Positions 7,499 through 19,428 are shown, numbered from the stretch's first letter. The stretch: 64,000 nucleotides of DNA from Pseudomonas borbori (GCF_900115555.1 NZ_FOWX01000016.1:1-64000); one strand, 5' to 3'. The notes: generated by a model from the sequence alone, not told the origin. Program-made: numbers and translations.

Positions 7499-8245
7499 AT
7501 GAATTACAACTGGGACTGGGGCATCTTCTTCAAGTCCACCGGCATCGGCAGCGAGATCTACCTGGACTGGTTCGTCACCGGCCTGGGCTGGACCATCGCC
7601 ATCGCCCTGGCCGGCTGGGTCATCGCCCTGCTGCTCGGCACCCTGCTCGGCGTGCTGCGCACCGTGCCGAACCGTTGGCTGGCCGGCCTGGCCAGCGCCT
7701 ACGTGGAAATCTTCCGTAACGTGCCGCTGCTGGTGCAGCTGTTCCTCTGGTACTTCCTGGTGCCGGACCTGCTGCCCGAGCCACTGGAAATCTGGTTCAA
7801 GCAGGACCTGGCACCGGCCACCTCGGCCTACCTGAGCGTGGTGCTGTGCCTGGGCCTGTTCACCGCCGCGCGGGTCTGCGAGCAGGTGCGCACCGGCATC
7901 CAGGCGCTGCCCAGCGGGCAGATCGCCGCCGGCTACGCCATGGGCTTTCGCCTGCCGCAGATCTACCGCGAGGTGCTGCTGCCGCAGGCGCTGCGCATCG
8001 TCATCCCGCCGCTGACCAGCGAGTTCCTCAACATCTTCAAGAACTCCTCGGTGGCGTCCTTGATCGGCCTGATGGAGCTGCTGGCGCAGACCAAGCAGAC
8101 CGCCGAATTCAGCGCCAACCTGTTCGAGGCCTTCACCCTGGCCACGCTGATCTACTTCACCCTGAACATGGGCCTGATGCTGCTGATGCGCGCGGTGGAG
8201 AAGCAGGTCGCGGTGCCCGGGCTGATCGCCGTAGGAGGCAAGTGA
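7499..8245 (+). CDS. aatQ: Glutamate/aspartate ABC transporter permease (GltJ type)
   Basis: 248-residue polar amino-acid permease with five to six membrane segments. The first permease of the pair carries the longer N-terminus (MNYNWDWGIFFKSTGIGSEIY) typical of GltJ/AatQ. The EAA loop (about residues 143-165: AAGYAMGFRLPQIYREVLLPQA) contacts the ATPase. GAGGGG precedes the ATG. Its TGA overlaps the next ATG by one base (TGATG), indicating translational coupling with aatM. Confidence 0.93.
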   Translation: MNYNWDWGIFFKSTGIGSEIYLDWFVTGLGWTIAIALAGWVIALLLGTLLGVLRTVPNRWLAGLASAYVEIFRNVPLLVQLFLWYFLVPDLLPEPLEIWFKQDLAPATSAYLSVVLCLGLFTAARVCEQVRTGIQALPSGQIAAGYAMGFRLPQIYREVLLPQALRIVIPPLTSEFLNIFKNSSVASLIGLMELLAQTKQTAEFSANLFEAFTLATLIYFTLNMGLMLLMRAVEKQVAVPGLIAVGGK

Positions 8246-8910
8246 TGGACTTTTCCGCAATCATTCCGGCGCTGCCGGGGCTGGCCGACGGCCTGTGGAT
8301 GACCCTCAAGCTGATGGCGCTGGGCGTGCTCGGCGGCGTCGTGCTGGGCACCCTGCTGGCGCTGCTGCGGCTGTCGCCGAACCGGCTGCTGGCCAGCTTC
8401 GCCGCCACCTACGTCAACTACTTCCGCTCGATCCCGCTGCTGCTGGTGATCACCTGGTTCTACTTCGCGGTGCCCTTCATCCTGCGCTGGATCACCGGCG
8501 AGGACACCCCGGTGGGCGCCTTCGCCTCCTGCCTGGTGGCCTTCGTGATGTTCGAGGCGGCGTACTTCTGCGAGATCGTCCGCGCCGGCATCCAGGCCAT
8601 CCCCCGGGGTCAGATGGGCGCCGCCTCGGCGCTCGGCATGAGCTACGCGCAGAGCATGCGCCTGATCATCCTGCCCCAGGCGTTCCGCAAGATGACCCCG
8701 CTGCTGCTGCAGCAGAGCATCATCCTGTTCCAGGACACCTCGCTGGTCTACACCGTCGGCCTGATGGACTTCCTCAACGCCGCCCGCTCGCGCGGCGACA
8801 TCATCGGCCAGGCCCATGAGTTCCTGATCTTCGCCGGCCTGGTCTACTTCACCCTCAGCTTCGCCGCCTCGCAGCTGGTCAAGCATCTGCAAAAAAGGTT
8901 AGCCGTATGA
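8245..8910 (+). CDS. aatM: Glutamate/aspartate ABC transporter permease (GltK type)
   Basis: 221-residue second permease subunit. It has about five membrane helices and the EAA loop [20 protein letters not shown] near residues 128-147. It has the shorter N-terminus of the GltK class and forms the heterodimeric channel with AatQ. The ribosome site GTAGGAGG lies inside the end of aatQ, and its stop overlaps the aatP start (ATGA). Confidence 0.93.
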   Translation: MDFSAIIPALPGLADGLWMTLKLMALGVLGGVVLGTLLALLRLSPNRLLASFAATYVNYFRSIPLLLVITWFYFAVPFILRWITGEDTPVGAFASCLVAFVMFEAAYFCEIVRAGIQAIPRGQMGAASALGMSYAQSMRLIILPQAFRKMTPLLLQQSIILFQDTSLVYTVGLMDFLNAARSRGDIIGQAHEFLIFAGLVYFTLSFAASQLVKHLQKRLAV

Positions 8911-9641
8911 TCTCTATCCAGAACGTCAACAAGTGGTACGGGGACTTCCAGGTGCTGAGCGACTGCAGCACCGAAGTGAAGAAGGGCGAAGTGGTGGTGG
9001 TGTGCGGTCCATCCGGCTCGGGCAAGTCGACCCTGATCAAGTGCGTCAACGCCCTGGAGCCGTTCCAGCAGGGCGACATCCTGGTCGATGCCACCTCGAT
9101 CGCCGACAAGAAGACCGACCTGCCCAAGCTGCGCTCGCGGGTCGGCATGGTGTTCCAGCACTTCGAGCTGTTCCCGCACCTCTCCATCACCGAGAACCTG
9201 TGCATCGCCCAGGTCAAGGTACTCGGCCGCAGCAAGGCCGAAGCCCGTGAGAAGGGCCTGGCCCTGCTCGAGCGGGTCGGCCTGGCCGCCCATGCGCACA
9301 AACACCCCGGTCAGTTGTCCGGCGGCCAGCAGCAACGGGTAGCGATCGCCCGCGCCCTGGCCATGGACCCGGTGGTGATGCTGTTCGACGAGCCGACCTC
9401 GGCGCTCGACCCGGAGATGGTCAACGAGGTGCTGGATGTGATGGTGCAGCTGGCCAACGAGGGCATGACCATGATGTGCGTGACCCACGAGATGGGCTTC
9501 GCGCGCAAGGTCGCCGACCGGGTGATCTTCATGGACGCCGGCAAGATAGTCGAGGACTGCCCCAAGGAAGCCTTCTTCGGCGATCTCTCGGCCCGCTCCG
9601 AGCGCGCCCAGCAGTTCCTCGCCAAGATCCTCCAGCACTGA
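8907..9641 (+). CDS. aatP: Glutamate/aspartate ABC transporter ATPase
   Basis: 244-residue cytoplasmic ATPase of the polar amino-acid uptake group. It has Walker [10 protein letters not shown] (34-42), the Q-loop near MVFQ (81-84), signature LSGGQ (137-141), Walker B VVMLFDEP (156-163) and the H-loop His194. The start overlaps the aatM stop by four bases. Last transporter gene; a dense repeat region follows before aauS. Confidence 0.95.
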   Translation: MISIQNVNKWYGDFQVLSDCSTEVKKGEVVVVCGPSGSGKSTLIKCVNALEPFQQGDILVDATSIADKKTDLPKLRSRVGMVFQHFELFPHLSITENLCIAQVKVLGRSKAEAREKGLALLERVGLAAHAHKHPGQLSGGQQQRVAIARALAMDPVVMLFDEPTSALDPEMVNEVLDVMVQLANEGMTMMCVTHEMGFARKVADRVIFMDAGKIVEDCPKEAFFGDLSARSERAQQFLAKILQH

Positions 9642-9657
9642 CCGCAACCGCAACCCC

Positions 9658-9745
9658 GTAGGATGGGTTGAGCCTGCGATACCCATCAGCCAATCGATGG
9701 GTATCGCCGGATTGATGGGTATCGCTTCGCTCAACCCATCCTACG
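9658..9745. repeat. Palindromic repeat with GTAGGATGGGTTGAG ends
   Basis: GTAGGATGGGTTGAG at the left faces CTCAACCCATCCTAC at the right, with internal copies of GATGGGTATCG. This second intergenic palindrome family sits directly after aatP and may form the 3' end of the transporter mRNA. Confidence 0.65.
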
Positions 9746-9782
9746 CACTGACCACAACCTCGTGTAGGGCGGGTGCAGATCC

Positions 9783-9841
9783 GTAGGGTGCGCCGTGCGC
9801 ACCAAACAACCGTCGCCAGCGGTGCGCACAGCGCACCCTAC
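9783..9841. repeat. BIME of the GTAGGGTGCGCC family
   Basis: GTAGGGTGCGCCGTGCGCACC (9783-9803) and its inverse (9821-9841) surround a 17-base spacer. Only about 30 bases separate it from the aauS ribosome site, so the aauS promoter, if any, must be embedded in or before the repeats. Confidence 0.75.
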
Positions 9842-9885
9842 GGAATGAGGCGCCCAGCGGAACTGGCCAGCACTGGAGGACTGTG

Positions 9886-11791
9886 ATGCAATGCCCCACC
9901 GCCCGCCTCTGCGCAGTGCCGCCTGCCCTGACCGTGAAACCGCGCCTGTTCCGCCACCTGCTGCTGTCCCTGCTGCTGCTCGCCCTGGTGCTCGGCTGCG
10001 GCTATGCCGGCTATCGGCTCAGCGAACGGGCGGGCATCCGCGCCCTGGCCGAGGACGGCGAGCGCCAGCTGGAGCTGAACGCCCGCGCGGTGGAAAGCGA
10101 GATCACCAAGTACAACTACCTGCCCAGCCTGCTGGAGCTCAACGAAGACGTGCGGCGCCTGCTGCAGACCCCCAGCAACTACCGGCGGCAGCGGGTCAAC
10201 GATTACCTCGAGGGCCTTAACGGCCGCAGCGGCAGCCTGGCCACCTACGTGCTGGACACCTCTGGGCGGGTGCTGGCCACCAGCAACTGGCGCGAGCCGA
10301 GCAGCTTCCTCGGTGAAGACCTGTCGTTCCGCGCCTATTTCCAGGACGCCGTGCAGGGCAAGCCGGGGCGCTTCTACGGCATCGGCAGCACCACCGGCGA
10401 GCCCGGCTACTACCTGGCCCACGGCCTCAAGCAGGGCGAGCGGATCATCGGCGTGGCGGTGGTCAAGGTGCGCCTGGACGCCCTCGAGCAGCGCTGGCAA
10501 CGGGCGCGGTTGGAAGCCTACGTCAGCGACGAGAACGGCGTCATCATCCTGTCCAGCGACCCGGCGCGGCGGCTCAAGGCGGTGCAGGCGCTGGGGCCGA
10601 ACACCCGCGAGCGCCTGGCGCGCAGCCTGCAATACCACTGGTGGGCGCTGGAGGAACTGCAGCCGCTGGCGCGCACGCCGCTGGGCGACGGCATCGAGCA
10701 GGTCAGCTACGCCAGCGCCACGCCGGGCGGACGGGCGCCGGGGCGGATCAACTACCTGGAGCAGAGCCGGCCGCTGGCCGACACGCCCTGGCGCCTGACC
10801 CTGCTCAGCCCGCTGCAGGACCAGCGCCGCGCGGCCATCGGCAATGCCCTGCTGGCCGCCGGCGCCTGCGCGTTACTGATCTTCTTCGGCCTGGCGCTGA
10901 ACCAGCGGCGCAAGGTGATCGCCACCCGTCTGGCCGCGCGCGAGGCGCTGCAACGGGCCAACGACGAGCTGGAGCGGCGCATCGCCGAACGCACCGCCGA
11001 CCTCTCGGCCAGCAACGAGCGGCTCAAGGCCGAGATCCGCGAGCGCCGGCAGACCGAGGCGCACCTGCGCCAGACCCAGGACGAGCTGGTCCAGGCCGGC
11101 AAGCTGGCGGTGATCGGGCAGATGTCCACCAGCATCGCCCACGAACTCAACCAGCCGCTGGCGGCGCTGCGCACCCTGTCCGGCAACACCGTGCGCTTCC
11201 TCCAGCGCGGCGCCCTGGAGGTGGCAGGCAGCAACCTGCAGACCATCGGCGAGCTGGTCGACCGCATGGGCAAGATCACCGCCAGCCTGCGCGCCTTCGC
11301 CCGCCGCTCCGATGACCACGGCCAGGCCAGCCTGGGCCAGGCGGTGGACGCCGCGCTGATGCTGCTGCAGCCGCGCCTGCAGCGCAGCCCGGTGCAGATC
11401 GAACACGCCTACGCCGGCGCTACCCGCCTGGGCATCGACCAGACCCGCCTGGAACAGATCCTGGTCAACCTGATCGGCAACGCCCTGGACGCCATGGGCG
11501 CGCAGGCCGAGCGCCACCTCTGGCTCAGCGGCGCGGCCGACGGCGCCAGCTACCGCCTGGAGGTGCGCGACAACGGCCCGGGCATCGCCCCGGAACTGCG
11601 CGGCCACCTGTTCGAACCCTTCTTCACCACCAAGCCCGGCGAGCAGGGCCTAGGCCTCGGCCTGACCCTGTCGGCCAGCCTGGCCGCCGCCGCCGGCGGC
11701 AATCTCGGCGTGCGTCACCCGGAAGCCGGTGGCACCGCCTTCGTCCTCAGCCTGGCGCTGCTCGCCGGCGCGCCCGCCCCGGAGCCGTCCC

Positions 11792-11799
<8 letters not shown>
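9886..11799 (+). CDS. aauS: Acidic amino-acid sensor histidine kinase (DctB-like)
   Basis: 637-residue membrane kinase. TM1 is at about residues 24-43 (HLLLSLLLLALVLGCGYAG). A periplasmic dCache/PDC-type sensor of about 270 residues follows, with the YYLAHGLKQGERIIGVAVVK signature. TM2 is near 315-340, then a coiled-coil linker. The H-box SIAHELNQPLAAL carries the phosphoacceptor His, and the ATPase boxes include the N-box NLIGNALDAM and GEQGLGLGL. GGAGGA lies 5 bases before the ATG at 9886. AauS is known in P. putida to sense external Glu/Asp. Overlap with aauR and linkage to aatJQMP fit that role, though DctB-type C4-dicarboxylate sensing is the alternative. Confidence 0.85.
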
Positions 11800-13114
<1,315 letters not shown>

Positions 13115-13218
13115 GGGGACCGTTCGCCGCCGCACCAGGCTCCTTCTGCAACAGGCGCTGCTGCAGACGGTATGCTTCTTGCTGTCTATCGCTCACCCAA
13201 GGCCCGCGGAAATCGCCG

Positions 13219-14211
13219 ATGCTGCATGCCCACCTGACCACCCTGCACGTGGTCGCGCTGATCCTCGAACTGTTCGCCGACCAGCCCGAACTGACCGAGC
13301 CATTGCTGGCCGGCAGCGGCATCCAGGCCGGCGACCTGGCGAGCGGCGAGCGGCGCATCACCCGCACCCAGGAATTGCAGGTGTGCGCCAACGCCCTGGC
13401 CCTGCGCGCCGACCTCGGCCTGCAGTTGGGCCGGCGCCTGCATGTGTCGTCTTACGGCCTGCTCGGTTACGCCGCGCTCTCCAGTGCCACCTTTGGTGAC
13501 GCCTGGCGCCTGCTGTTGCAGTACCCGGCCCTGCTCGGCACCTACTTCAAGCTGGACCTGACGGTGGAGGACGAGCTGGCCTGGGTCGGCGCCGCCGAGT
13601 ACCGCCACGCGCTGGCGCTGGAGCGGTTCAACGTGGAGATGTGTCTGGCCTCGCTCAAGCTGATCTGCGACGAACTGCTCGGCCAGCCGCTGCCGCTGGC
13701 CGCGGCGCAGTTCGCCTATCCACAGCCGGCCTACGTCGCACGCTACGCCAGCAGCTTCGCCTGCCCGCTGCAGTTCGACGCCGCGCGCAATGCCTTCGCC
13801 TTCCCCGCCGAGTGGCTGCAGCGGCGCCTGCCGCTGGCCGACCCGGTCACCCACCTGGAGATGCTCGAGCGCTGCCGCAAGCAGAACGCCGAGTTCACCA
13901 CCCGCCAGGCCTGGCTGCAGCGAGTGCGCGCGGAACTGGCCAGCCACCTGGTCGAACCGCCCGGGCTGGAGGCGCTGGCCCAGCAGATGCACTGCTCGCC
14001 GCACACCCTGCGCCGCCACCTGCAGGAGCTCGGCACCCACTACCAGGAGCTGCTCGACGAGCTGCGCTTCGAACGGGCCAAGACCCTGCTCGGCCAGGAC
14101 GACTGGCCGATCTGCCGGATCGCCGAGGAACTCGGCTTCAGCGAGAGCGCCAGCTTCCGCCACGCCTTCCAGCGCTGGAGCGGGGTGGCGCCGAGCCGGT
14201 TTCGCGCCTGA
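13219..14211 (+). CDS. AraC-family transcriptional regulator (Arabinose_bd + HTH_18)
   Basis: 330-residue regulator with an N-terminal PF12625-like ligand domain (about 15-200) and a C-terminal double HTH (about 235-330; LEALAQQMHCSPHTLRRHLQ and ICRIAEELGFSESASFRHAF). It resembles OruR/ornithine-type regulators in architecture, but the ligand cannot be assigned. It begins about 100 bases after aauR with no strong terminator, so it may be partly co-transcribed. Its last 25 codons plus stop are repeated twice downstream (14270 and 14447). The full-length gene itself is intact. Confidence 0.85.
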   Translation: MLHAHLTTLHVVALILELFADQPELTEPLLAGSGIQAGDLASGERRITRTQELQVCANALALRADLGLQLGRRLHVSSYGLLGYAALSSATFGDAWRLLLQYPALLGTYFKLDLTVEDELAWVGAAEYRHALALERFNVEMCLASLKLICDELLGQPLPLAAAQFAYPQPAYVARYASSFACPLQFDAARNAFAFPAEWLQRRLPLADPVTHLEMLERCRKQNAEFTTRQAWLQRVRAELASHLVEPPGLEALAQQMHCSPHTLRRHLQELGTHYQELLDELRFERAKTLLGQDDWPICRIAEELGFSESASFRHAFQRWSGVAPSRFRA

Positions 14212-14631
14212 TCATCCAGGCCCCGCCAATACTGACCTGCCCTGGTGCGCACGGCGCACCCTACGACATGGCTTCAGCGAGAGCGCCAGCTTCCGCCACG
14301 CCTTCCAGCGCTGGAGCGGGGTCGCGCCGAGCCGGTTTCGCGCCTGATCATCCGGGCCCCGTCAATATTGACCTGCCCGTAGGGTGCGCCACGCGCACCA
14401 GCCGTTTGCACACCGGCCCTGGTGCGCGCGGCGCACCCTACGACATGGCTTCAGCGAGAGCGCCAGCTTCCGCCACGCCTTCCAGCGCTGGAGCGAGGCC
14501 GCGCCGAGCCGGTTTCGCGCCTGATCATCCGGGCCCCGCCAATGCCGACCTGCCCGTAGGGTGCGCCACGCGCACCAGCCGTTTGCGCACCTGCCCCTGG
14601 TGCGCGCGGCGCACCCTACGACTGGGCACTG
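14134..14631 (+). repeat. Three tandem copies of the AraC gene 3' end with interleaved REP arms
   Basis: Unit A (14134-14269) contains the genuine gene end. Units B (14270-14446) and C (14447-about 14631) repeat the same 25 codons starting GGCTTCAGCGAGAGC, the stop, and the following CATCCGGGCCCCG...GACCTGCCC spacer almost without change. Unit B has one silent change in the coding part and unit C has two changes. Each unit closes with a GGTGCGC...GCGCACCCTACGAC REP arm. Units B and C also hold the opposite arm (14379-14399, 14556-14577), which lengthens them from 136 to about 180 bases. The copied coding pieces have no start signals and are not genes. Confidence 0.85.
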
Positions 14632-14854
14632 CGGCCGTGAAATTTGGCCACTTCGATCCCCTATCAATAAATGGGGTCAGACCGCGATTTACGCTGCAAC
14701 TCTCTACAGAGAAATCTGTGACCCCGAATATTCGGCTGTACGGCGCAGCCGAACCGGCAGCCGGCCCGGCGTCTGCTGGCCAGGTGGCTGCGCTGAGCGC
14801 GGCTGGTATGGGGGGGGAGACGATTCATTTGTCGGCGCCATGAATCAGGCCCAG
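14632..14854. other. Spacer with possible remnant of a GGGGTCAGACC-type element
   Basis: No supported gene. AAATGGGGTCAGACC (about 14668-14682) and the opposed GTGACCCC about 40 bases later resemble ends of small REP-like elements in pseudomonads, but no transposase reading frame is present. Confidence 0.3.
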
Positions 14855-14886
14855 CCCCAGCTAAGAGACAAACGTTAGCTGGGCTT
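14855..14886 (+). terminator. Hairpin upstream of the toxin-antitoxin promoter
   Basis: CCCAGCTAA (14856-14864) pairs with TTAGCTGGG (14875-14883), followed by CTTGCG. It is a plausible insulator of the TA operon from upstream transcription, but the T-run is poor. Confidence 0.35.
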
Positions 14887-14897
14887 GCGTCGCCCGC

Positions 14898-14921
14898 ATA
14901 GTGATACTGTAGTATCACTAT
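14898..14921 (+). promoter_or_regulatory. Palindromic operator of the toxin-antitoxin operon
   Basis: ATAGTGATAC-TGTA-GTATCACTAT has two perfect 10-bp arms with a 4-bp spacer. It ends 23 bases before the antitoxin ATG, overlapping where the promoter must be. Phd/YefM antitoxins bind such palindromes to autorepress their operon. Confidence 0.65.
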
Positions 14922-14944
14922 TTGGCCGGTTTTGGAGGACACCC

Positions 14945-15202
14945 ATGAAAGTCGAGCTTGTTACCAACCTCAAGCGGCAGGCGACAAAAATCCTGGCGGA
15001 TCTCCACGCGTCGAAAGAACCGGTGTTGATTACCGAGCATGGTCAGCCATCGGCGTATCTCGTCGATGTTCAGGACTACGAATTCATGCAGCGCCGACTT
15101 GAGTTGCTGGAAGGCCTCTCACGGGGAGAGCGGGCTGTACTCGAAGGAAGGACGTACAGCCAAACAGAGGCCAGGGAGAAGATGGGTAAATGGCCGAAGT
15201 AG
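14945..15202 (+). CDS. Type II antitoxin, Phd/YefM family
   Basis: 85-residue antitoxin. The N-terminal DNA-binding and dimer domain has the family pattern KVELVTNLKRQATKIL...EPVLITEHGQPSAYLVDVQDYE. The C-terminal ~30 residues (RTYSQTEAREKMGKWPK) are polar and would wrap the toxin. The ribosome site GGAGG precedes the ATG at 14945. A perfect palindrome lies in its promoter. Its TAG falls inside the toxin reading frame region, and the toxin ATG (15190) overlaps it by 13 bases. The toxin partner is frameshifted, so this antitoxin may now be solitary. Confidence 0.88.
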   Translation: MKVELVTNLKRQATKILADLHASKEPVLITEHGQPSAYLVDVQDYEFMQRRLELLEGLSRGERAVLEGRTYSQTEAREKMGKWPK

Positions 15203-15496
15203 TCTGGACGGACGGAACCAGCGCTTCAGCAACTGGATGCCATTGCCGAGTACATAGCGCTGGATAATCCCGTTGCCGCAAGCAACTTGGTCGAGCGCGT
15301 TTTCGCCAAAACGGATCGACTGGCAGATTTCCCCCAATCCGGGCGCGTTCCTCCAGAGCTGCCCAATGCCATATACAGAGAAGTGCTGGTGCCGCCTTGC
15401 CGCATTTTTTACCGGGAAGATGGGGATCTGGTGCTTTTGCTATACGTCATGAGAGAGGAACGGCAGCTGCGTGCTTTCATGCTGGAGACCAGTTAA
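15190..15496 (+). pseudogene. ParE/RelE-type toxin gene broken by a 4-bp tandem duplication
   Basis: Starting at the ATG at 15190 the frame reads MAEVVWT and is then lost. The family continuation EPALQQLDAIAEYIALDNPV resumes in another frame. The join contains GGACGGAC (about 15206-15213). Removing one GGAC restores one continuous 100-codon frame from 15190 to the TAA at 15494. It would include DRLADFPQSGRVPPEL and the C-terminal YREDGDLVLLLYVMREERQL typical of ParE/RelE toxins. As given, no full toxin can be made, unless a TTG at 15287 yields a 69-residue fragment. A sequencing error is possible. Confidence 0.75.
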
Positions 15497-15566
15497 CCAA
15501 GCGCGGCGCACGGATGTCTTTGACTGAGAAACTGTGCTCAGCACCAACCAAGCAAAGCCCCCGCAC

Positions 15567-16472
15567 TCATCCCCCCAGCTCGCCGCTTTCCAGCTTGCGC
15601 CACAACAGCCTGACCGCCGCCTTGCGCACCAGGGCGCAGCGGTGCAGGCGGATTTCCAGCGGCACTTGCCACTGTTCGTCGCCGCACACCACCAGCTCGC
15701 CGCGGGCCAGCTCCATGGTGACCGACAGGCGTGGCACCCAGGCCACGCCCATGCCCTGCAGGGCCATGCTCTTCAGGCTGTCGGCCATCGCCGTTTCGTA
15801 CACCGTGGTCGAGCGCAGCGCGCGCTGGCGCAGCAGCAGGTTGACCGAGCGGCCGAGGAAGGCGCCGGCGCTGTAGGCCAGCAGCGGCACGCTCTGGCCG
15901 CCGTCGAGGTCAAACAGCGGCGCACCGCCCTCGTCCACCGCGCACACCGGCAGCATCGAGGTCACGCCCAGGTGCAGCGAGGGGAAGATTTCCGGGTCCA
16001 TCTGCAGCGCGGCATCCGGGTCGTAGTAGGCGAGGATCAGGTCGCAGCCGCCCTCGCGCAGCGAGTGCACCGCCTCGCCGACGTTGGTCGCCACCAGCCG
16101 GGTATTCAACGGCAGGCCTTCACGGCGCAGGCGGGCGATCCATTCGGGGAAGAAGCCCAGGGTCAACGAGTGCGCGGCGGCGATCTGCAGCACCTCGCCC
16201 TGCTTGCCTTCGAGGTTGTGCAGGTGACGCACCACCTCGCCGAGCTGCTCGACCAGGCTGCGTGCGGTGACCAGAAACAGCTGGCCGGACTCGGTCAGCT
16301 CGACCGGGGTGCAGGCGCGGTTGACCAGGGTCAGGCCGAGCATCTGCTCCAGCGCCTTGATCCGCCGGCTGAAGGCCGGCTGGGTGACGAAGCGCTTCTG
16401 CGCGGCCTGGGAGAAGCTGCGGGTGGCGGCCAGGGCGACGAAGTCTTCCAGCCATTTGGTTTCCAGGTTCAT
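15567..16472 (-). CDS. LysR-family regulator, HypT/YjiE-like
   Basis: 301-residue regulator. The winged HTH at residues 1-65 (ETKWLEDFVALAATRSFSQA..FVTQPAFSRRIKALE) is followed by a periplasmic-binding-like effector domain. The N-terminal pattern and the IAAAHSLTLGFFP segment match the HypT/YjiE (hypochlorite-responsive) branch. Cysteines near 171, 218, 273 and 286 could be redox active. The frame opens to 16598, but the ATG at 16472 starts at the family N-terminus. In P. aeruginosa a homologue lies beside aspA. Here an orphan binding protein separates them, transcribed divergently. Confidence 0.85.
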   Translation of the reverse strand: MNLETKWLEDFVALAATRSFSQAAQKRFVTQPAFSRRIKALEQMLGLTLVNRACTPVELTESGQLFLVTARSLVEQLGEVVRHLHNLEGKQGEVLQIAAAHSLTLGFFPEWIARLRREGLPLNTRLVATNVGEAVHSLREGGCDLILAYYDPDAALQMDPEIFPSLHLGVTSMLPVCAVDEGGAPLFDLDGGQSVPLLAYSAGAFLGRSVNLLLRQRALRSTTVYETAMADSLKSMALQGMGVAWVPRLSVTMELARGELVVCGDEQWQVPLEIRLHRCALVRKAAVRLLWRKLESGELGG

Positions 16473-16650
16473 CGATTGCGTGGCTTCCCTCGTAACGGAC
16501 CTGCAGCGGTGCACCGGCCGCTCGCTGCCTACCGGCTCATCCTGCCCTATGCGCTTGCCGCGCACCATAGCCTGGCGGCTCCCCCCCTCGCACACCACAG
16601 CCGCTACAATGCCGCCCTAACAACAAGAAATACCTCAAGGAGCTGAAATC

Positions 16651-17448
16651 ATGGAGAAGTTGCGCCGCACCATCCTGCTGATTGGCTTGGTTCTGGGGAT
16701 CACCGCTACGGCGCACGCCGAGCTGCCCGACGACTACCGGATCATCCTGCAGACCGAAAATTTCCCGCCGTTCAGCATCTCCCCGGCGAACAAACGATTC
16801 GCCCGCGGCGATGACATCCAGGGCATCGGCGCCGACACCGTGCGTGACCTGTTCGAGCGCGCCGGCATCGCGTACAGCATGACCCTGCGCTCGCCGTGGA
16901 GCCGAATCTACGGCGACACCCTGAAGTCGCCGAACCACGGACTGTTCTCGGTCGTGCGCAGCGAACAGAACCGCACGCTGTTCAAGTGGGTCGGCCCGCT
17001 CGCCCATTACGAAAGCGTGCTGCTCAGCGCGGCGGACAACCAACTGCGGCTCAACAGCCTGGAGCAGGCCAAGGCCTACCGAATCGGGGTGTACCGCAAC
17101 GGCGCACTGAATGCCTACCTGGAAAGCCAGGGGCTGAACGTCGACAGCGCCCTGAACGAGCAAGACAACGTGCAGCGCCTGCTCAAGGGCGACATCGAAC
17201 TGTGGGCCACCGCGGAACCTGCATGGCGCTACTACACCAAGCAGTTGGGCGTGACCGGGCTGAAGACCGCACTGACCTTCCACACCGCCGAGCTGTACCT
17301 GGCGCTGCACAAGGACACCCCCGACGAGGTGGTCGGGCGCCTGCAGCAGGCGATGAACGAGATCATCGCCGAGGGTTATAGCGGCTGCAGCAAGACCCCC
17401 GAGTTCTGTTACCTGATCCGCAACCGGGCGATCCCCAGCGGTTCCTAG
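16651..17448 (+). CDS. Orphan family-3 periplasmic binding protein, copy 1
   Basis: 265-residue SBP_bac_3-type protein with a signal peptide (cleaved after THAHA-like ATAHA, about residue 23). The mature domain starts ELPDDYRIILQTENFPPFSIS and includes SPWSRIYGDTLKSPNHGLFS and FKWVGPLAHYESVLL. No permease or ATPase gene is adjacent. Such orphan proteins serve either shared transporters or sensing. GGAGCTGAAATC precedes the ATG, and a TACAAT -10-like box is at about 16603. It is a clear paralogue of the protein at 20809-21564. Substrate unknown; the neighbourhood suggests amino acids. Confidence 0.82.
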   Translation: MEKLRRTILLIGLVLGITATAHAELPDDYRIILQTENFPPFSISPANKRFARGDDIQGIGADTVRDLFERAGIAYSMTLRSPWSRIYGDTLKSPNHGLFSVVRSEQNRTLFKWVGPLAHYESVLLSAADNQLRLNSLEQAKAYRIGVYRNGALNAYLESQGLNVDSALNEQDNVQRLLKGDIELWATAEPAWRYYTKQLGVTGLKTALTFHTAELYLALHKDTPDEVVGRLQQAMNEIIAEGYSGCSKTPEFCYLIRNRAIPSGS

Positions 17449-17857
17449 TCGCGCCCGCGGCCGATTCGGGCAGAGCGGAAGCTGCGGCTGGGTCGCGCCG
17501 CAGCGGGGTAATCCGCCCTACGATCTTGCCCACCCCGGAGTTTGGCAACGACCGAAGCAAAATCACAGGTTCTTCGACGGGGGCGCGGGGCCGCCCAGGT
17601 GTGCGCTCCAACTGCCTGTGGTTCGTGGTGCGCGCGGCGCACCTTACGGGTTCAGGCGCGCAGCCTGATGTTGCGGGTTCTGCCGCCAAGGCAGGCGGCC
17701 AAGCCGCGCCACACGTCCGAACGACTTGGGGCGTCACGCCGACATTATGCCGATTGTGCATAGCCCAGCGCTTAACAGCATTGGCCAGGTTTCGGCCGCA
17801 GCCCTTAGTCTACGGGACATCGCGGCGTTAGCCGTATTCCCTAGAGATACCCCCATC
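17449..17857. other. 409-bp spacer before aspA with eroded REP arms
   Basis: No supported gene. It contains a GTAATCCGCCCTACG fragment (about 17508-17522) and a GGTGCGCGCGGCGCACCTTACGG arm (about 17626-17648). The aspA promoter must lie in the last ~150 bases. No regulator site I can name is obvious. Confidence 0.4.
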
Positions 17858-19282
<1,425 letters not shown>

Positions 19283-19320
19283 GCCACGGCCTAGGCTCGC
19301 CCCTTCCTACGCATGTCCAC

Positions 19321-19344
19321 GCGCCGCACGCCCCCGTGCGGCGC
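19321..19344 (+). terminator. GC hairpin downstream of aspA
   Basis: GCGCCGCACG-CCCC-CGTGCGGCGC is a perfect 10-bp stem 38 bases after the aspA stop, without a T-run. It may protect the aspA 3' end or partly stop transcription before the symporter gene. Confidence 0.4.
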
Positions 19345-19428
19345 ACCCTCCCGCCCCGATCCTGACGGGCAGTAGCACTCAAGGCCGCAACAGACGGCCC
19401 TCAAACAACAACTATTCGGGTGATAACC

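Noticed and set aside
14270..14520. Short frames encoding GFSESASFRHAFQRWSG repeated after the AraC gene
   Set aside because: They are duplicated gene-end fragments without start signals, not separate small genes.
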